The notes: generated by a model from the sequence alone, not told the origin. A stretch of 64,000 bases of DNA from Adenanthera pavonina (GCA_026686845.1 JAIVEN010000012.1:13766501-13830500); one strand, 5' to 3'; numbered from the stretch's first letter, positions 1 to 11,566 are shown. Translations and numbers: made by a program.

Positions 1-470
1 GTTTTCACAAATTACATTTTGTCTGAAATTCGAATTTTGAAGACTTAAAGTTCGTCTGTCTTTAAGAAGCTTCTTTCAGGCTCATATGAAAATTCAAATT
101 TTGGTAAATCAAAATTCGTCTGTCAGAGAAGAATCTCTTCAGACTTATTCAGTTTCAGCTCGAAATTCGAATTTCCAAAGGCAAAGTTCGAATTTCCAAC
201 ATGACAGTTCAATATAAACTTTTCAAACTTCGTCTGTTGGTGGGTATTTTTCAAATAGTTCATGATTTAAACATAAAATTAACGTTTTAAAACATCTTTT
301 CATCAAATCAAAGTCTTTTACCCATTACTGAACATAGCTAAAGATCAAACAACAATTCTAGTATAGATTACTCAGAATTTCTTCACTTTGAAATACTTTG
401 AGCTCCTTTGATATCTTCAATCCAAGCTCTTGGATGTCGGGTTGGAATCATCAAAACTCTTGATTCAACA
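1..470 (-). mobile_element. LTR fragment of the AATTCGAATT-rich LTR family, inner copy
   Basis: This is the 5' part, in element terms, of a minus-strand LTR whose other end lies off the window. It ends at 470 with the sequence complementary to TGTTGAATCAAGAGTTTTGATGAT, the same terminus as the complete copies at 20021 and 26214. It carries the family's alternating AATTCGAATT and CAGACGAA motifs. The same LTR family resumes immediately at 471, so this copy appears to sit inside another LTR. No protein-coding content. Confidence 0.8.
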
Positions 471-1007
471 CAAAGTTCGTCTGTCAGAGGAACATGAACA
501 AACTTATGCATTATCTTTCCAAAGTTCAAATTTTCAAAGTCAGAGTTCGTCTGTCAAAGGACTGACTTGGAACTCTTTTTAAACTTCACTTTCAGATGAA
601 TTTTGACATATCTTCAGACAAATTTTTTTATTTTTCACAAGTTGTGCTTTATCCAAAATTTGAATTTTAACAGTCTGAATTTTGTCTGTCAGAGCCAATA
701 TCTTTGTAAGTTTGAATTTCAGCCTTCAAAATTCAAATTTTCAAGTTAACATGTGAAGTTTAACAGCTCAACATTCGTCTATTTTTCAAATATATCGTAA
801 GTTAATATAGGATTGTTTAAAAATACATTTTAAATACATTTGGGTGAAAGATCAAAGCCTTTTACTCATATGAATATAGTGAGAAATCGTACAAACTAAT
901 CTTGTACTCATTTTTCTTGGATCTTCACTTGAGATCTTTTGTACACCTTTAATATCTTCCTTCCAAGCTCCAGTTATTTGAAATCATCAAAAACACTTGA
1001 TTCAACA
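471..1007 (-). mobile_element. LTR fragment, outer copy, same family
   Basis: The sequence continues with AAGTTCGTCTGTCAGAG-type motifs and ends at 1007 with TTGATTCAACA, the complement of the family's TGTTGAATCAA start. A second complete family terminus only 537 bp after the first one means the copy ending at 470 interrupts this one. The rest of this LTR must lie to the left of the window. The 5 bases after the inner copy are CAAAG; the matching duplication would be off-window. Confidence 0.75.
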
Positions 1008-2948
1008 AAAATCACACAATAAGAGTTGACAATTACAATTGAACTGTAAAGCCTATTTGGCTAGAGAATATTTTGACCTACTTGATATATGAGATTAATG
1101 ATATAAATGTGTTGTAAGATTTTGCTTTATAGGAATAGTAAGAGGCTTTGAAACTAGGGATGCAGAGACTAAGGAAGGCAAAATTAGAATTTCAAGGTGT
1201 TAATATACAAGGGCCTTCTGACTTGGGAACCAGCTTCTAACATTCACATTCGGTGGAGTAGTAGAGTTCTCTGGATTATAGAGGTCAAGAGAGAAGCATA
1301 GCTGTGTAAACCAAACTTGGAGAACCCAACATAGAGTGGCTTATGGTAATTTCTAAAGTCTGAAAAAGGAGCATCAAATAGTAATTTGAGGAGCATTTAT
1401 AAATGAGTAAGTTAGGTTCTAAAATAAAAAGGAAAGGTGAGCTCCCAAGTGAAAAATGAATTTGGAATTTGGGTTATTGATAATATTTGAGATATATATA
1501 TCCATACAATTTTGGCCTGCTGGGATATGACCAAATTGTATGACCGGGAAGGGGGATTGTTTGACTTAAATTTGTAGTGGGGCAAGCCTAAATATTTCTT
1601 TAAACCCTAAAAAGGAAGATCAAATGAGGTAAGCGGAAAATTAAAGATAAGGCAATCAGCGAACGTGCCGCATGATAGTAAAGAGGTCACAAAATGTCGA
1701 GCACAATCAAGATGTAAACAGTGAAGCTGGAGAATTAGTATTAAGTAGCTTATAAATAGAGGCTCAAACAACTAAAAAATGATCAACAACTATTGCTCAA
1801 CACATATCAATATTAATTTTATTCTGCATCAAGCTTTCAAATTTTCTTATGCGTTGTTTTAACTTTCATCATTACTTTTTCAAACTTTTTTTAATTTTTT
1901 AGCATCATTGTTTTTCAATTCCATACATTATCATTGTTATTCTTTTTAGTAATTGAAGTGTTTTACATTTATATTCCTTAAAATCTTTAAAAGTTTTCTT
2001 TCATCTCTATTTCTGCTATTTGCATGTAGAGAAATTGTGGCAAAGGACCCAGAGATTCACATTGTTTTGATTAGAAATTAAGATTCACATATACTTTGAG
2101 ATTCATACATGTGGCACACCTGAAGCATATATTGCATATAGTTTCTCAAAATTTATTGTCAACAACATGAATGAAGCAGATCTAATTTACATCATGGTAT
2201 AGATTAAAATTAGTATAAATTCTCAATTATATGTGGGAGATCGATGTATTAGATTACATATTGTCTGTGTTTGAATTTTGTTCAGATGAATAGTTTACAA
2301 AATATTGTAAGCTTCGAGTATGATTCAAAGACATATGCTTCGAACTGTGTATAACCTCCGAACATTAATAATTGTAAAATTATTCCATACTGCCGGGTTA
2401 ACAACTAATCAAGAATCACATACGAAGAGATTCTTTTTTGTTTCATCTTTTACAAAACATAAAAAGAGATAATTATATCCTCATGATCTTTAGTTTGGTT
2501 AATAGGTTTATTCTTTCATGCAAGTATTCTCATATTTAAGTTTTTTTAGTATAATTATTTGACATTTAATACTATTATATTATATTCAAGCATAATCATG
2601 TTTAAAAGAGAGTAATTATATTGACATGATATTGTCCAAATTCAATGTTTGGTGGTAGAATACTATGTTTACGTGTTGGGCTAAGGTCCACGTGTCCAAC
2701 ATGCTAAGCAGCATAATCGAAAAGACCGAAGTATTGTTAATTAAAAAGAAAAAAACCGAAGCGTATATCCACCAAAAAGGACAAACGAAAGACCCAGGTA
2801 TATGTTTGACTTCTGGGTCACTCTTTGATTGTATTTTTCTCTCTTAATATAGAAGGATAACCACTACGAAGCACGTAATTCAATTAGTAAGTAATTATAC
2901 TAATTTAATTAGAGATTTTAAATTACCGCATTGTAAGAGAAAGAACTA
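1008..2948. other. No gene; LTR-like region with TATA box
   Basis: AT-rich DNA without a credible reading frame. The stretch 1620-1790 reads like a plant retrotransposon promoter, with TATAAATAG at 1751-1759 followed by GGCTCAAACAAC, but I could not find paired LTR ends or target duplications. The short frame at 2665-2847 matches nothing I recognise. Confidence 0.4.
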
Positions 2949-3205
2949 ACTGCTCCCACTATTCTAAAATGAAATAAATAACTAAATTATGAGAATCAAA
3001 TATATTACAAGAAATTTTTTTTTTACAAATATTCTTATTTAATGTTCTCATTTAACTCATATCTTATAATAATAAATCTATTTTAATTAAAAGTAAAATT
3101 GGGGAAAAATACATTAATTTATTAAATAAAAATTACTTGTCTTTTATATTTTGAAACAAAATATATTTAAAAATATCACCTACATTTTGGAACAGATGGA
3201 GTAGA
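2949..3205. mobile_element. Stowaway-like MITE
   Basis: The left end ACTGCTCCCACTATTCTAAA and the complement of the right end, TCTACTCCATCTGTTCCAAA, form a degenerate terminal inverted repeat of the CTCCCTCYGTYCC type found in plant Stowaway (Tc1/mariner) MITEs. A TA dinucleotide flanks both ends (2947-2948 and 3206-3207), as expected for this superfamily. 257 bp, no coding capacity. Confidence 0.65.
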
Positions 3206-4062
3206 TAAGTATAACATAAACTATTTAAATTTTGCTGTATATTGTATGAAGTAGTGAGTCATTCTATTTCAGGCCAAAAAAAAAAAAGAATAATAAGTCA
3301 TTCTATTTAAACTCATAAATAGTATGACTGGCTCTTTATATGTGTACATTTATATATATCTTGCTATCAGAATTAAGTTCTTATCATTGTCTTTTTCTGA
3401 ATTAAGTTCTCGATGAGTGACATTATCTTGCTATCAGATCCTTCATTGTCATTTTCCCAATTCATTAAAGTGTGTATTTAGATGAGATTTTACATAATTG
3501 ATTTTGAATATAACTAATTTTAAAAGAATTGATTTTGTTAAAAATGGTTTAGTTTTAGATGTTTTTACTTAAAAAATTGATTTTAACAAAATAAAATATA
3601 TTTGAATGATTTCAATTAAAAGTACTTTTGGATAGATAATCACTAGAAATGTCTAAAAGTTTTAAATAATACTAGTCACTAACAACTAATAATAGTGCAA
3701 AACTAATTAAACTTTTAATAGTTTTTCTAATAAGCAACTATTTTGTGATTTTATGGGCCAGTTAAATGATTTTTCATAAGCATAAACAACTATCTTTCAT
3801 TTATCTGAATAATCAATTTTGGGCTAGTTAGGTGATTATAAAAAATTGGGTTGTATTTGATTGTCTCAACTCATAAGTGCTTTTGGGCTAAAATAAGCAC
3901 TTATCCACATCTCATAATTAAATCCGAACACACCCTAAAAATGATGTATTATCTCAATTATTGTGGATGAAAAAGAAATCATTTTTCATTTATGAAGGAT
4001 ACCTAACTAATTCAGGCCATAACTAATTCAAGCCACGTCTTCAAAGTTGTGATACTAGTAAT
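3206..4062. other. No gene; AT-rich, TE-like
   Basis: No supportable gene. From about 3480 to 3930 the text resembles low-copy plant MITE sequence (repeated AATTGATTTT motifs), and the CCGAACACACCC near 3925 resembles a MITE edge. I could not define paired ends. Confidence 0.3.
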
Positions 4063-4610
4063 CAATGTATTAAAAACTAATCAACCGGCTAATCTGATCC
4101 GAAAGAAGAGCAAAATCGGAGGATTATAGAGCCAATGAAAATCGATTAAAAATACGTTGAAACCGTGAAAACTAATTGTGAATTAGTTTAGAATCAATCT
4201 GAACAAGTCAGAATTTTTTTTTCCAAATATTTTTAGTTTTTAAGATAAAATAGCATTATTTTTAATAGTAAATAGCATTAGTTTTTTTATAATTTTTTTC
4301 TACATTATAATAATGTATAAGCATTATTATAATACACAATTATTAATAATAATAAGTTTACTTAACAAATAATATGAAAATACAATAGTAATTAATTATT
4401 TTGAATTCAAAATATAATTATAAATTAATATAAACTTATTTAGATTTTAATATTATGTTATGAAATTTATTAATAATATATTTTAAAAACATATAACATA
4501 TAAAATTAAAATAAATATTAATTTCATTATGGTTCAACTGCAGTTAAACCATTAAAATTTAAACTAGTATTTTGACCAATTCAATAACCGATTCAATTTT
4601 TAATACCTTG
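4063..4610. mobile_element. hAT-like MITE (non-autonomous DNA transposon)
   Basis: The left end CAATGTATTAAAAACTAATC and the complement of the right end, CAAGGTATTAAAAATTGAAT, form a terminal inverted repeat with few mismatches. Both ends then run into CCGG/CGGTT-rich motifs. CAATG/CAAGG termini suit hAT-type elements. The 8-bp flanks (CTAGTAAT and CTATAAAA) match at only 5 positions, so the target duplication is degraded or the superfamily call is wrong. No coding frame. Confidence 0.5.
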
Positions 4611-4920
4611 CTATAAAAGCGAATGATTAAGGTTTTGTACGACTTGCTTCCATCCGCATCTCTTTTGTCAACATTTTTTTTAAACCTTAGGTTATATTTA
4701 GTGTCATTAATATTGCACCAAATTTAAAATATAAATTATATTATTATATTTTTTAAATAAATATTTTATGAGTCTCAGTACTATATTTTCTTAAAAAAAA
4801 AATTATATATTTTATTGATTATTAATGAATTATTTTTTGAATATAACAATTAAAAATTATTGAATATATTGACATTAAATAACTATTTAATAGAACAACA
4901 ACAACATTAGTCTTATCCCA

Positions 4921-5175
4921 CTATCTGGGGTCGACTACATGGATCGTGGAGTCGACTACATGGATCATATAACGCCAATGAGCTCTATCAAATAACATCT
5001 CATCAGATAAATTATTTCTCAAAAGATCATTCCTTTTAACTTTCTTTAGTGTCATTTTTGGTCTTCCTTTACGCCTTTTAATAGGGCTCCAAACTATTTG
5101 ATCAACTCTGCTCACTGGCTCTTCTTTCCCTCTTCTTTGTACATGCCCAAACCACCTTAAACGATTTTTCACCAT
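4921..5175 (-). pseudogene. LINE ORF C-terminal segment
   Basis: 84 codons with NRLRWFGHVQRR and RRKGRPKMTLKKVKRNDL, the conserved C-terminal segment that follows reverse transcriptase in plant RTE-like LINEs. It ends within the 3' end of the element next to the (GTT)n tail. It is separated from the RT segment by stops. Confidence 0.8.
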
Positions 5176-5584
5176 TTTTCTCCTCGATAGGTGCTACTCC
5201 AACTTTCCTTCATATACAGTCATTTCATATCTTATCCAATTTTGTATAACCCCAAATCCATCTCAATATTCTCATCTCTGCTACTCCTATCTTATGCTTT
5301 TGTTGTCCTTTCAAAGTTCAACATTCACTACCATATAGTATCGCTGGCATTATAACTGTTCGGTAAAATTTTCCTTTAAGTTTAGCAGGTACCTTGCGGT
5401 CATAAATAACTCCTGATACTTTCCTCCACTTTAACCACCCACCTTATATCCTATGCATAACATCCTCATCAATTTCACCATCATTCTATAAAATTGACCC
5501 CAAATATCTAAACTTTAACACTTCTGGAATGGTTTGCTCCCCAATTTTTACCTCTGAGTCATTTCTAATTAGCCTCTTATTAAA

Positions 5585-6736
5585 TTAGTAATACATATAT
5601 TCCGTCTTACTTCTACTCAAGTGGAAATCTTTTGATTCTAAAGTGTGTTTCCATAACTCAAGTTTAGAGTTGGCCTCTTCTCTTAAGTCCTCAATTAAAA
5701 CTATATCATCCATGAAAAACATAGACTTTAGAATTTCTTCCTGTATAAGATCTGTTAGAACATCCAAAACCTGATCAAACAGGTATGAACTCAAAGAATA
5801 TCATTGATATAAGCCTATTGTTATAGGAAAGTCCATTGTCACACCTCCAGGGGTTCTCACACTTGTTGTTGCCCTCTCATACATATCCTTTATGGCTCAA
5901 ATATAAGCCACATGGATACATTTCTTCTCCATTACTTTCCACAATACATCTCTTGGTACTCTATCATAGGCTTTTTCCAAATCAATGAAAATCATATGCA
6001 AGTCTCTCTCTTTACTCCAGTATCTTTTAATCAAACCTCTTAATAAATAAATAACCTCTGTTATAGACCGTCCTGGTATAAATCTAAATTGGTTTTCCGA
6101 AATACAAGACTCTTATCTGAGTCTATGTTCAATCACTCTTTCTCAAAGTTTCATGGTGTGACTCATGAGTTTTACCCCCTGATAATTAGTACAATTCTGA
6201 ATATCCCTTTTATTCTTGTATATAGGAACTAGAGTGCTCTTTCTCTATTCCTCTGGCATTTTCTTAGACCTTAAAGTCTCGTTAAATAACTTAGTGAGCC
6301 ACAAAACTCCCTTCTCTCCTAAGCATTTCCAAACTTCAATAGGAATACCATTACGACCAATAACTTTACCATTATAAATTCTCTTAAGAGCTTCTTTTAC
6401 CTCTTCAACCCGAATCCTACGATAGAAGTTCAAATTGAGATCATCTTCATGAGTTGTTAATTCTTCCGTAGTAGTAGTCATATCTAATCCACTATTGAAA
6501 AGCTTATAAAAGTAGCTCTTCCATCTTTTTTTGATATCATCATCTTTAACCAAAATTTTTCCTTCCTCATCCTTAATGCATCTTACTTGATCCAAATCCC
6601 TTGACTGTCTTTCCCTTCTCTTGGCAATTTTATAAATATTACATTCACCATTCTTCATTCCTAAATTCTGGTAGAATTCCTCAAAAGCTTTAAATCTAGC
6701 TTTGCTCACTACTTTCTTAGTCTCCTTTTTAGCCAA
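5585..6736 (-). pseudogene. LINE reverse transcriptase domain, broken
   Basis: The longest open stretch (6736-6245, 163 codons) contains RVEEVKEALKRIYNGKVIGRNG and IPIEVWKCLG, the N-terminal RT blocks of RTE-type LINEs. Between 6245 and 5794 the frame is interrupted. It recovers at 5794-5585 with FMDDIVLI, where the usual catalytic F/YADD carries M in place of A, followed by LSRSKTEYMYY. Stops in the middle and no continuous frame to the endonuclease mean it cannot make an active polymerase. Confidence 0.87.
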
Positions 6737-6938
6737 CTAATAACATTTCCATTTTTCATCATTATTGCACAAATACAAGGCTTTGAAACACTCTTTCTTT
6801 TATTTAACCTTTTCCTGTACACTCTCATTCCACCACCAAAATTCTTTATCTTTAAGCCCAAAACCTTTGGATTCACCCAATACTGCTTTAGCAGTATCCC
6901 TGATTCTTTTATTTATCTCATCCTATGTTAACACTTCC

Positions 6939-7971
6939 TTAAGAGTCCCCATTACCTTCCTCCATAACTTTTCTCATAAATGTCACTTGTTTTTCACCTT
7001 TTAGTTGCCACCACTTAATCCTAGGATTTAGGGCTTTTTGACCTTTCATTTTACAGTTTTTAACCAGCACATCAAGGACTAAGACCCTATGTTGTGAAGT
7101 TAAGCTCTCACCAAGAATTACTTTGCAGTCTTTACAAGCTCTTCTATCCGAATTCCTTACCAAAAAGAAGTCAATTTGCGACCTTTGGACTTTACTCTTA
7201 TATATGATTAAATGCTCCTCCTGCTTCTTGAAATAGGTGTTTACAATCATGAGGTTGTAAGCCATTGAGAAATCAAGAATGGAATGTCTCTCCTCATTTA
7301 CTTCTCCAAAACCATAACCACCATGAGCTCCCATATATTGTCTTGTTTCTTTTCCCACATGACCATTGAGGTCCCCCCCAATGAGAATCTTTTCCTCTTG
7401 TAAAATATTTCGAACCAAGCCCTCCAAATCTTCCCAAATTTTTTTCTTAATATGTGCTTCCAACCCTACTTGAGGTGCATAAGCACTAATAACAATGAGA
7501 GTATCATGTCCAATGTCGATTTTAAGAATAAGATCCTATCTCCAATCCTTCTGACTCCTACCACATTCTTTTTCCAATCTTTATCCACAATAATATCAAC
7601 TACATTCATTGCTCTAATCTTCCCTACATACCAAAGTTTAAAACTAGCAGTATCTAACTCTTGGCCTTTTCTTCCAGCCATTTAGTTTCTTGAAGGCATA
7701 AGATGTTAATGCTCCTCCGAATCATAGCATCCACCTCCATAGATTTACCTGTTAACGTTCCAATATTCCAAGAATCAAATCTGATCTTACTTTCCTGGGC
7801 TAACTTCTTTACCCACATCCTTCCAGAATGATGTGCGAACTCTTGCTCATTTAACACTACACCCGGGCGCCGATGTAGCAGCTCTAGCTCATTTGACACC
7901 ACATTCGAGTTATACAGTGCATTACTTCTGGGTAATAGCTTATCTTTAGCACATATACGTCTCTGATCCAT
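6939..7971 (-). pseudogene. LINE endonuclease domain, frameshifted
   Basis: Read in three successive frames on the minus strand (7971-7654, 7681-7466, 7463-6939). The first starts MDQRRICAK and contains WNIGTLTGK and LCLQETKW, the N-terminal metal-binding motif of LINE endonucleases. The second has FKLWYVGK and IIVDKDWKKNVVGVRRIGDR. The third has GGDLNGHVGK, the central catalytic motif, and SQIDFFLVRN with SQHRVLVLDV, where the H corresponds to the catalytic histidine block. In a live element this domain nicks target DNA to prime reverse transcription. The frame changes make it a pseudogene. Confidence 0.88.
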
Positions 7972-9425
7972 GTCATAAAGATTCAGTAGATTTTTACGTT
8001 AACTGTCAAGGGCCTAGCACAACCCTCCTCCTTTACCCGTGTTTGGGACCGGCTATGACACTATATAGGCAAAATTTAAATAACTATTTAATATGCCTAT
8101 TTTTTAATTTATTTAATTAAAAATTACTTTAAATGCGAGGAATCCACGGGGAACATGTTATAAGGACTGCTCACTAAACTAATGCAACATAAACTAATGC
8201 AACATATTAATGGGTATGTAACTATATTCACATTCACATGAATCCCCATTGCACCCAATGCCATCGTTCCTGATTTACAGTTTTTAATTTTGATTTTTTT
8301 AATAATAACAGTATTTTTTTTAAAAAAGTGATAGCTATAAAATCATATTTATTCTAAATTTTGTATTTAATAAAAAAATATATTAAAAATATAATAATAA
8401 AATATAATTAAATCTGAACGGTTCAAAAACTAGATGAGCACACAACACTCGAAAGTGCTCTCCATGAACATGTTTAATTTGTGGGTCAAGTGGAGGGTTT
8501 GTTAAAAATTTAAAATTAACCTATATGTATGCTCTTTTTGTCCCCAAGTCATGCTCCACAAACATTCAACTAAATAAAATATAAGGCAATTTATAAATAT
8601 TAAATATTGATTTTCATATTTGACCCTCTTCAATATGTTATGGTGGAACAAGATTAAGAAAAATATAATTAATAATTGTTATAATTTATTGAGGTTAATA
8701 TTGAAAAGTTATATTAAATTTTGCAAAATTTAAGAATTTTAATTTTAGGTTATATTTAGTGTCATTAATATTGCACCAAATTTAGAATTTAAATTATATT
8801 ATTATATTTTTAAAATAAATTTTTAATAGGAAATATTTAGTGTCATTAATATTGCACCAAATTTAGAATATAAATTATATTATTATATTTTTTAAATAAA
8901 TTTTTATGGGTATCAGTAGTATATTTTCTTAAAAGAATTTATATGTTTGATTAATTATTAATGATTTATTTTTTGAGTATAACAATTAGAAATTATTGAA
9001 TATATTGACATTAAATAACTGTTTCATATACCCAATTTTTTAATTTATTTAATTAAAAATTACTTTAAATGCGTGGGATCCATGTGAAATATGTTAAAAG
9101 GATTGCTCACCAAACTAAGGCGACATATTAATGGGTATATAACTATAATCACATGAACCTGTTTCATTTGTGGGTCAAATGGAGGGTTGGTTAAAAATGT
9201 AAAATATGTATGCTGTTTCTGTCCCTACTCCCTAAGTCATGGTCCACAAAAATTCAGGTACACAAAATATTAGTTTAGAAATATGAAATATTAATCTTCA
9301 TATTTGACCCTCTTTAATCAATTATGGTGGAACAAAATTAAGAAAGATATAATTAATATTTGTTATAATTTATTGATATTAATATTAAAAAATTATGGTA
9401 AATTTTACAAAATTCAAAAGCTTAA

Positions 9426-9796
9426 CTATTTTTAACAGTTTTTTCTCATATTTGTAAAACGGTTAAAAGTAAAATATAATAAAAAACAAATAACTGAGAG
9501 TATATATATCACATAAAATTTATAAGAATTTGTACTTTTGTAAACCATATATAATATAAGTTATCTCATATTCCATGTCATATAACAAAAACCATGTCTA
9601 GTTTATGGCATAATCCATCTTCATGGCATCTTCATGGTAAAAGCACTAAATCTTATTAAATAAACAAATTCTCTTGCAAATCCATCTTCATCATAATGAA
9701 CAATAATGGCATCTTCATGGTAATCGCAAGTTTTGTATTGGCCAATAAATAATACGACTAAATAGAGTATGAAAATTTAATGAAGTTAAGCATTTA
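9426..9796. repeat. Dispersed repeat, second copy at about 27100-27345
   Basis: Contains a GTTTTGTATTGGCCAATAAA-type segment followed by a TTTAATGAA-rich stretch. The same order and similar spacing recur at 27270-27340. It follows the 4.7-9.4-kb duplicated block directly and may be part of the same ancestral unit. No gene. Confidence 0.4.
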
Positions 9797-10640
9797 TATA
9801 ACACCCTATTTCAACACACTTCCAAACTTGACCAAGTACTTCAAAAACTAATAAAACTAGATCAAAACACCTCGACTTTAACTCTCAAAACATTACAGTA
9901 GTGGAAAAATGCCACAAGGGCACTAGGACATGTTGGGGCTGTGGCTTGCTACAGTACCGCAATGGTCTTAGCCAAGTAGTAGCGTTTGCTGATGCCATAT
10001 AAACAATTTCTAACTTCCGGGGAGAACTTCTGATGCACATAACTTTATACTTCGATCTTCGATTAACCTGATTCTAACTCCTACAAATCAATCTTGTCCA
10101 ATCTATCCACAAATACTAATTTTACCTCAATCCATCTTCATATGGAGATTTTGAACACTCAGCACCATTTTGATCACTTTTCAACCAAAACTCACCACAA
10201 ACCTCTTCCAATTGCCATTAAAGGCAATTTAACCATTATAGACCATTCACACAAGTCCTACTTGACTCAACCAATTTGTCCAAAGAGGTTCACCTTAAAA
10301 GAACCACTTCCCTGAAATTTGACCCCTTGAACCCCAAATTCACATAATGGGTTATATGCCAAATTACACCATCCAAGCCCAAAAACTCCCTTTGGGTGCA
10401 CACACAACTATTCTGGCTCCTAAACACGCCCAAAACATACATACATCACACCACATCTTTCCATATCATCATCCAAAATACATAATCATTAATATCATTA
10501 CAATCATCATAATCCTCATACCAATACAACATACTATCCTACTTGGCACAATGTACACATAGGCATTACACATACCACTATAACTTGAAGATTCCCATGT
10601 CCGAGACACTATTCCCTTTTCTTTTCTGGACTAGTGCTAG
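9797..10640. mobile_element. Left part of an interrupted long LTR (TATAACACCC end)
   Basis: Starts TATAACACCCTATTTCAACA, closely matching the start of the complete copy at 11567 (TGTAACACCCTATCTCCTGA), and follows it up to GGACTAGTGCTAG. The sequence that should come next in the LTR (AGAACATTCACTTGAAA...) is found at 14001, after a 3.4-kb insertion. With 14000-15543 it makes an LTR of about 2.39 kb. Assignment to Ty3/gypsy is inferred from the long LTR and TGTAACACCC ends; no internal domains are present. Short frames in this region are chance. Confidence 0.7.
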
Positions 10641-10730
10641 TATAATGTCCGGCCGCTTCTTTGAGATTGACGATTGTCCCGACAAACTAACACAACCCCT
10701 TTCGGTGTGCTTTGTCCTCACTCACACACC

Positions 10731-10850
10731 TCCTTCCTAGGAGATCACCCATCCCAGAATTGCTCCAAGACAAACACGCTTAACTGAGGAGTTCTTAAGG
10801 GATAGGCTACCGAAAATGTAGGTGCACGTTATTGGTATAGGCAGTGCCTA
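10731..10850 (-). promoter_or_regulatory. 5S rRNA-like internal promoter region in Cassandra LTR (left copy)
   Basis: Complementary strand reads GTGCACCTA, GAACTCCTCAGTTAAGCGTG (A-box region of 5S genes) and GGGATGGGTGATCTCCTAGG (C-box region), in the order and spacing of a plant 5S gene. In known Cassandra elements this sequence supports RNA polymerase III transcription. It is diverged here and activity cannot be judged from sequence. Confidence 0.7.
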
Positions 10851-11065
10851 TCAATTCCTTTAAGCTAGTCTTAACTGTATAGTCCCATACCTATACAGTC
10901 TATGGATCCATCTCATTCCGGTATGCATTCGATTCATTCATATGCCCCTCCCACTGAGACGCCTGCCAGGAGCCGCTCTTTATCCGTGCCTCATCACTTT
11001 TTATCTCACACCCCTTTCATATACCAGCGATCACTCCCCGCCCTTATCAGTGCTTGGATGTCACA

Positions 11066-11136
11066 TGCCCACCAGCTTCCGTGTGATTCATTTTCGAACC
11101 ATACCGTACTAAGAGAGGCTGGGTTCTGATACCAAC
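11066..11136 (-). other. Cassandra-like internal region with primer-binding site
   Basis: 71 bp between the two LTRs. The minus-strand primer-binding site GTTGGTATCAGAACC lies at 11122-11136, directly next to the 5' LTR. Purine-rich CTGGTGGGCA next to the 3' LTR (about 11066-11076) is a candidate polypurine tract. There is no coding capacity, as expected for a TRIM. Confidence 0.75.
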
Positions 11137-11228
11137 TGTAACATCCGGCCGCTTCTTTGGGATTAACGATTGTCCCCACAAACTAACACAACCCCTTTCG
11201 GTGTGCTTTGTCATCACTCACACACCTC

Positions 11229-11343
11229 CTTCCCAGGAGGTCACCCATCCCAAAATTGCTCAAAGAAAAGCATGCTTAACTGAGGAGTTCTTAAAGGATA
11301 GGCTACCGAAAAGGTAGATGCACCTTGTTGGTATAGATAGTAC
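11229..11343 (-). promoter_or_regulatory. 5S rRNA-like internal promoter region in Cassandra LTR (right copy)
   Basis: Second copy of the 5S-derived block. The complement reads GAACTCCTCAGTTAAGCATG, then GGGATGGGTGACCTCCTGGG, which keeps the GGATGGGTGACCTCCTGGGAAG core of plant 5S rRNA better than the left copy does. Confidence 0.7.
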
Positions 11344-11566
11344 CTATCAATTCCTTTAAGCTAACCTTAACCGTATAGTCACATACCTATACAGTCTCTG
11401 GATCCCTCTCATTCTGGTATGCATTCGATTCATTCATATGCCCCTCCCACTTTGAATCCTGCTAGGAGCCACTTCTTGTCCATGCCTCATCACTTTTTAT
11501 CTCACACCCCTTTCTTCCACCGACAATTACTTCCCGCCCTCATCAGCACCTAAATGTCACATGAAA

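Larger units (their letters stand above)
4893..8075 (-). mobile_element. RTE-type LINE (non-LTR retrotransposon), nearly full length, dead
   Basis: Minus-strand element from its 5' end near 8075 to a 3' (GTT)n tail at 4894-4906. It is flanked by a perfect 18-bp target duplication, TTAAATAACTATTTAATA, at 4875-4892 and 8076-8093. It encodes an apurinic-type endonuclease, then reverse transcriptase, then the RLRWFGHV/RRKGRPK C-terminal block typical of plant RTE-like LINEs. The sequence just before the tail (GATCCATGTAGTCGAC...) is the usual 3' end of this family. The coding region is broken by stops and frameshifts in several places. The intact target duplication suggests the insertion is younger than the duplication of the host block around it. 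Confidence 0.92.
4688..9425. repeat. Tandem duplication of a ~0.7-0.9-kb block, first copy split by a LINE
   Basis: The block beginning AGGTTATATTTAGTGTCATT occurs at 4688-4892 plus 8076-8747, and again at 8748-9425. The two copies share long runs across their whole length, including ATTGCACCAAATTTAGAATA, GAATATATTGACATTAAATA, a GGATCCA site, and GGGTCAA...GGAGGGTT near the end. The second copy has a further internal duplication of about 80 bp (8749-8825 and 8826-8900). A third, diverged copy is recognisable at 23003-23153 and probably 27100-27345. No reading frame; function unknown. Confidence 0.7.
10641..11561 (-). mobile_element. Cassandra-like TRIM with 5S rRNA-derived LTRs
   Basis: Two direct repeats of identical length, 425 bp (10641-11065 and 11137-11561), flank a 71-bp internal region. 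On the minus strand each LTR starts TGTGACAT; the 5' LTR ends TGTTACA, and the 3' LTR's end has mutated. The 5' LTR is followed at once by GTTGGTATCAGAACCC, a primer-binding site of the initiator-Met tRNA type. A block in each LTR reads like plant 5S rRNA (CAGTTAAGCRTG and GGGATGGGTGAYCTCC). A short non-coding retroelement with 5S sequence in its LTRs defines the known Cassandra TRIM group. The flanks (GCTAG left, TGAAA right) do not match, so the insertion site has been rearranged. Confidence 0.85.

Noticed and set aside
6245..6736. 163-codon frame as a possible independent gene
   Set aside because: It is the first part of the LINE reverse transcriptase and is followed by stops within the same element.
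11118..11136. CTGATACCAAC as an isolated tRNA-like site
   Set aside because: It is the primer-binding site of the TRIM, placed exactly at the LTR border.
10731..11343. True 5S rRNA genes
   Set aside because: The similarity covers only promoter-like parts, is diverged, and sits inside LTRs with TRIM structure. They are 5S-derived, not 5S genes.
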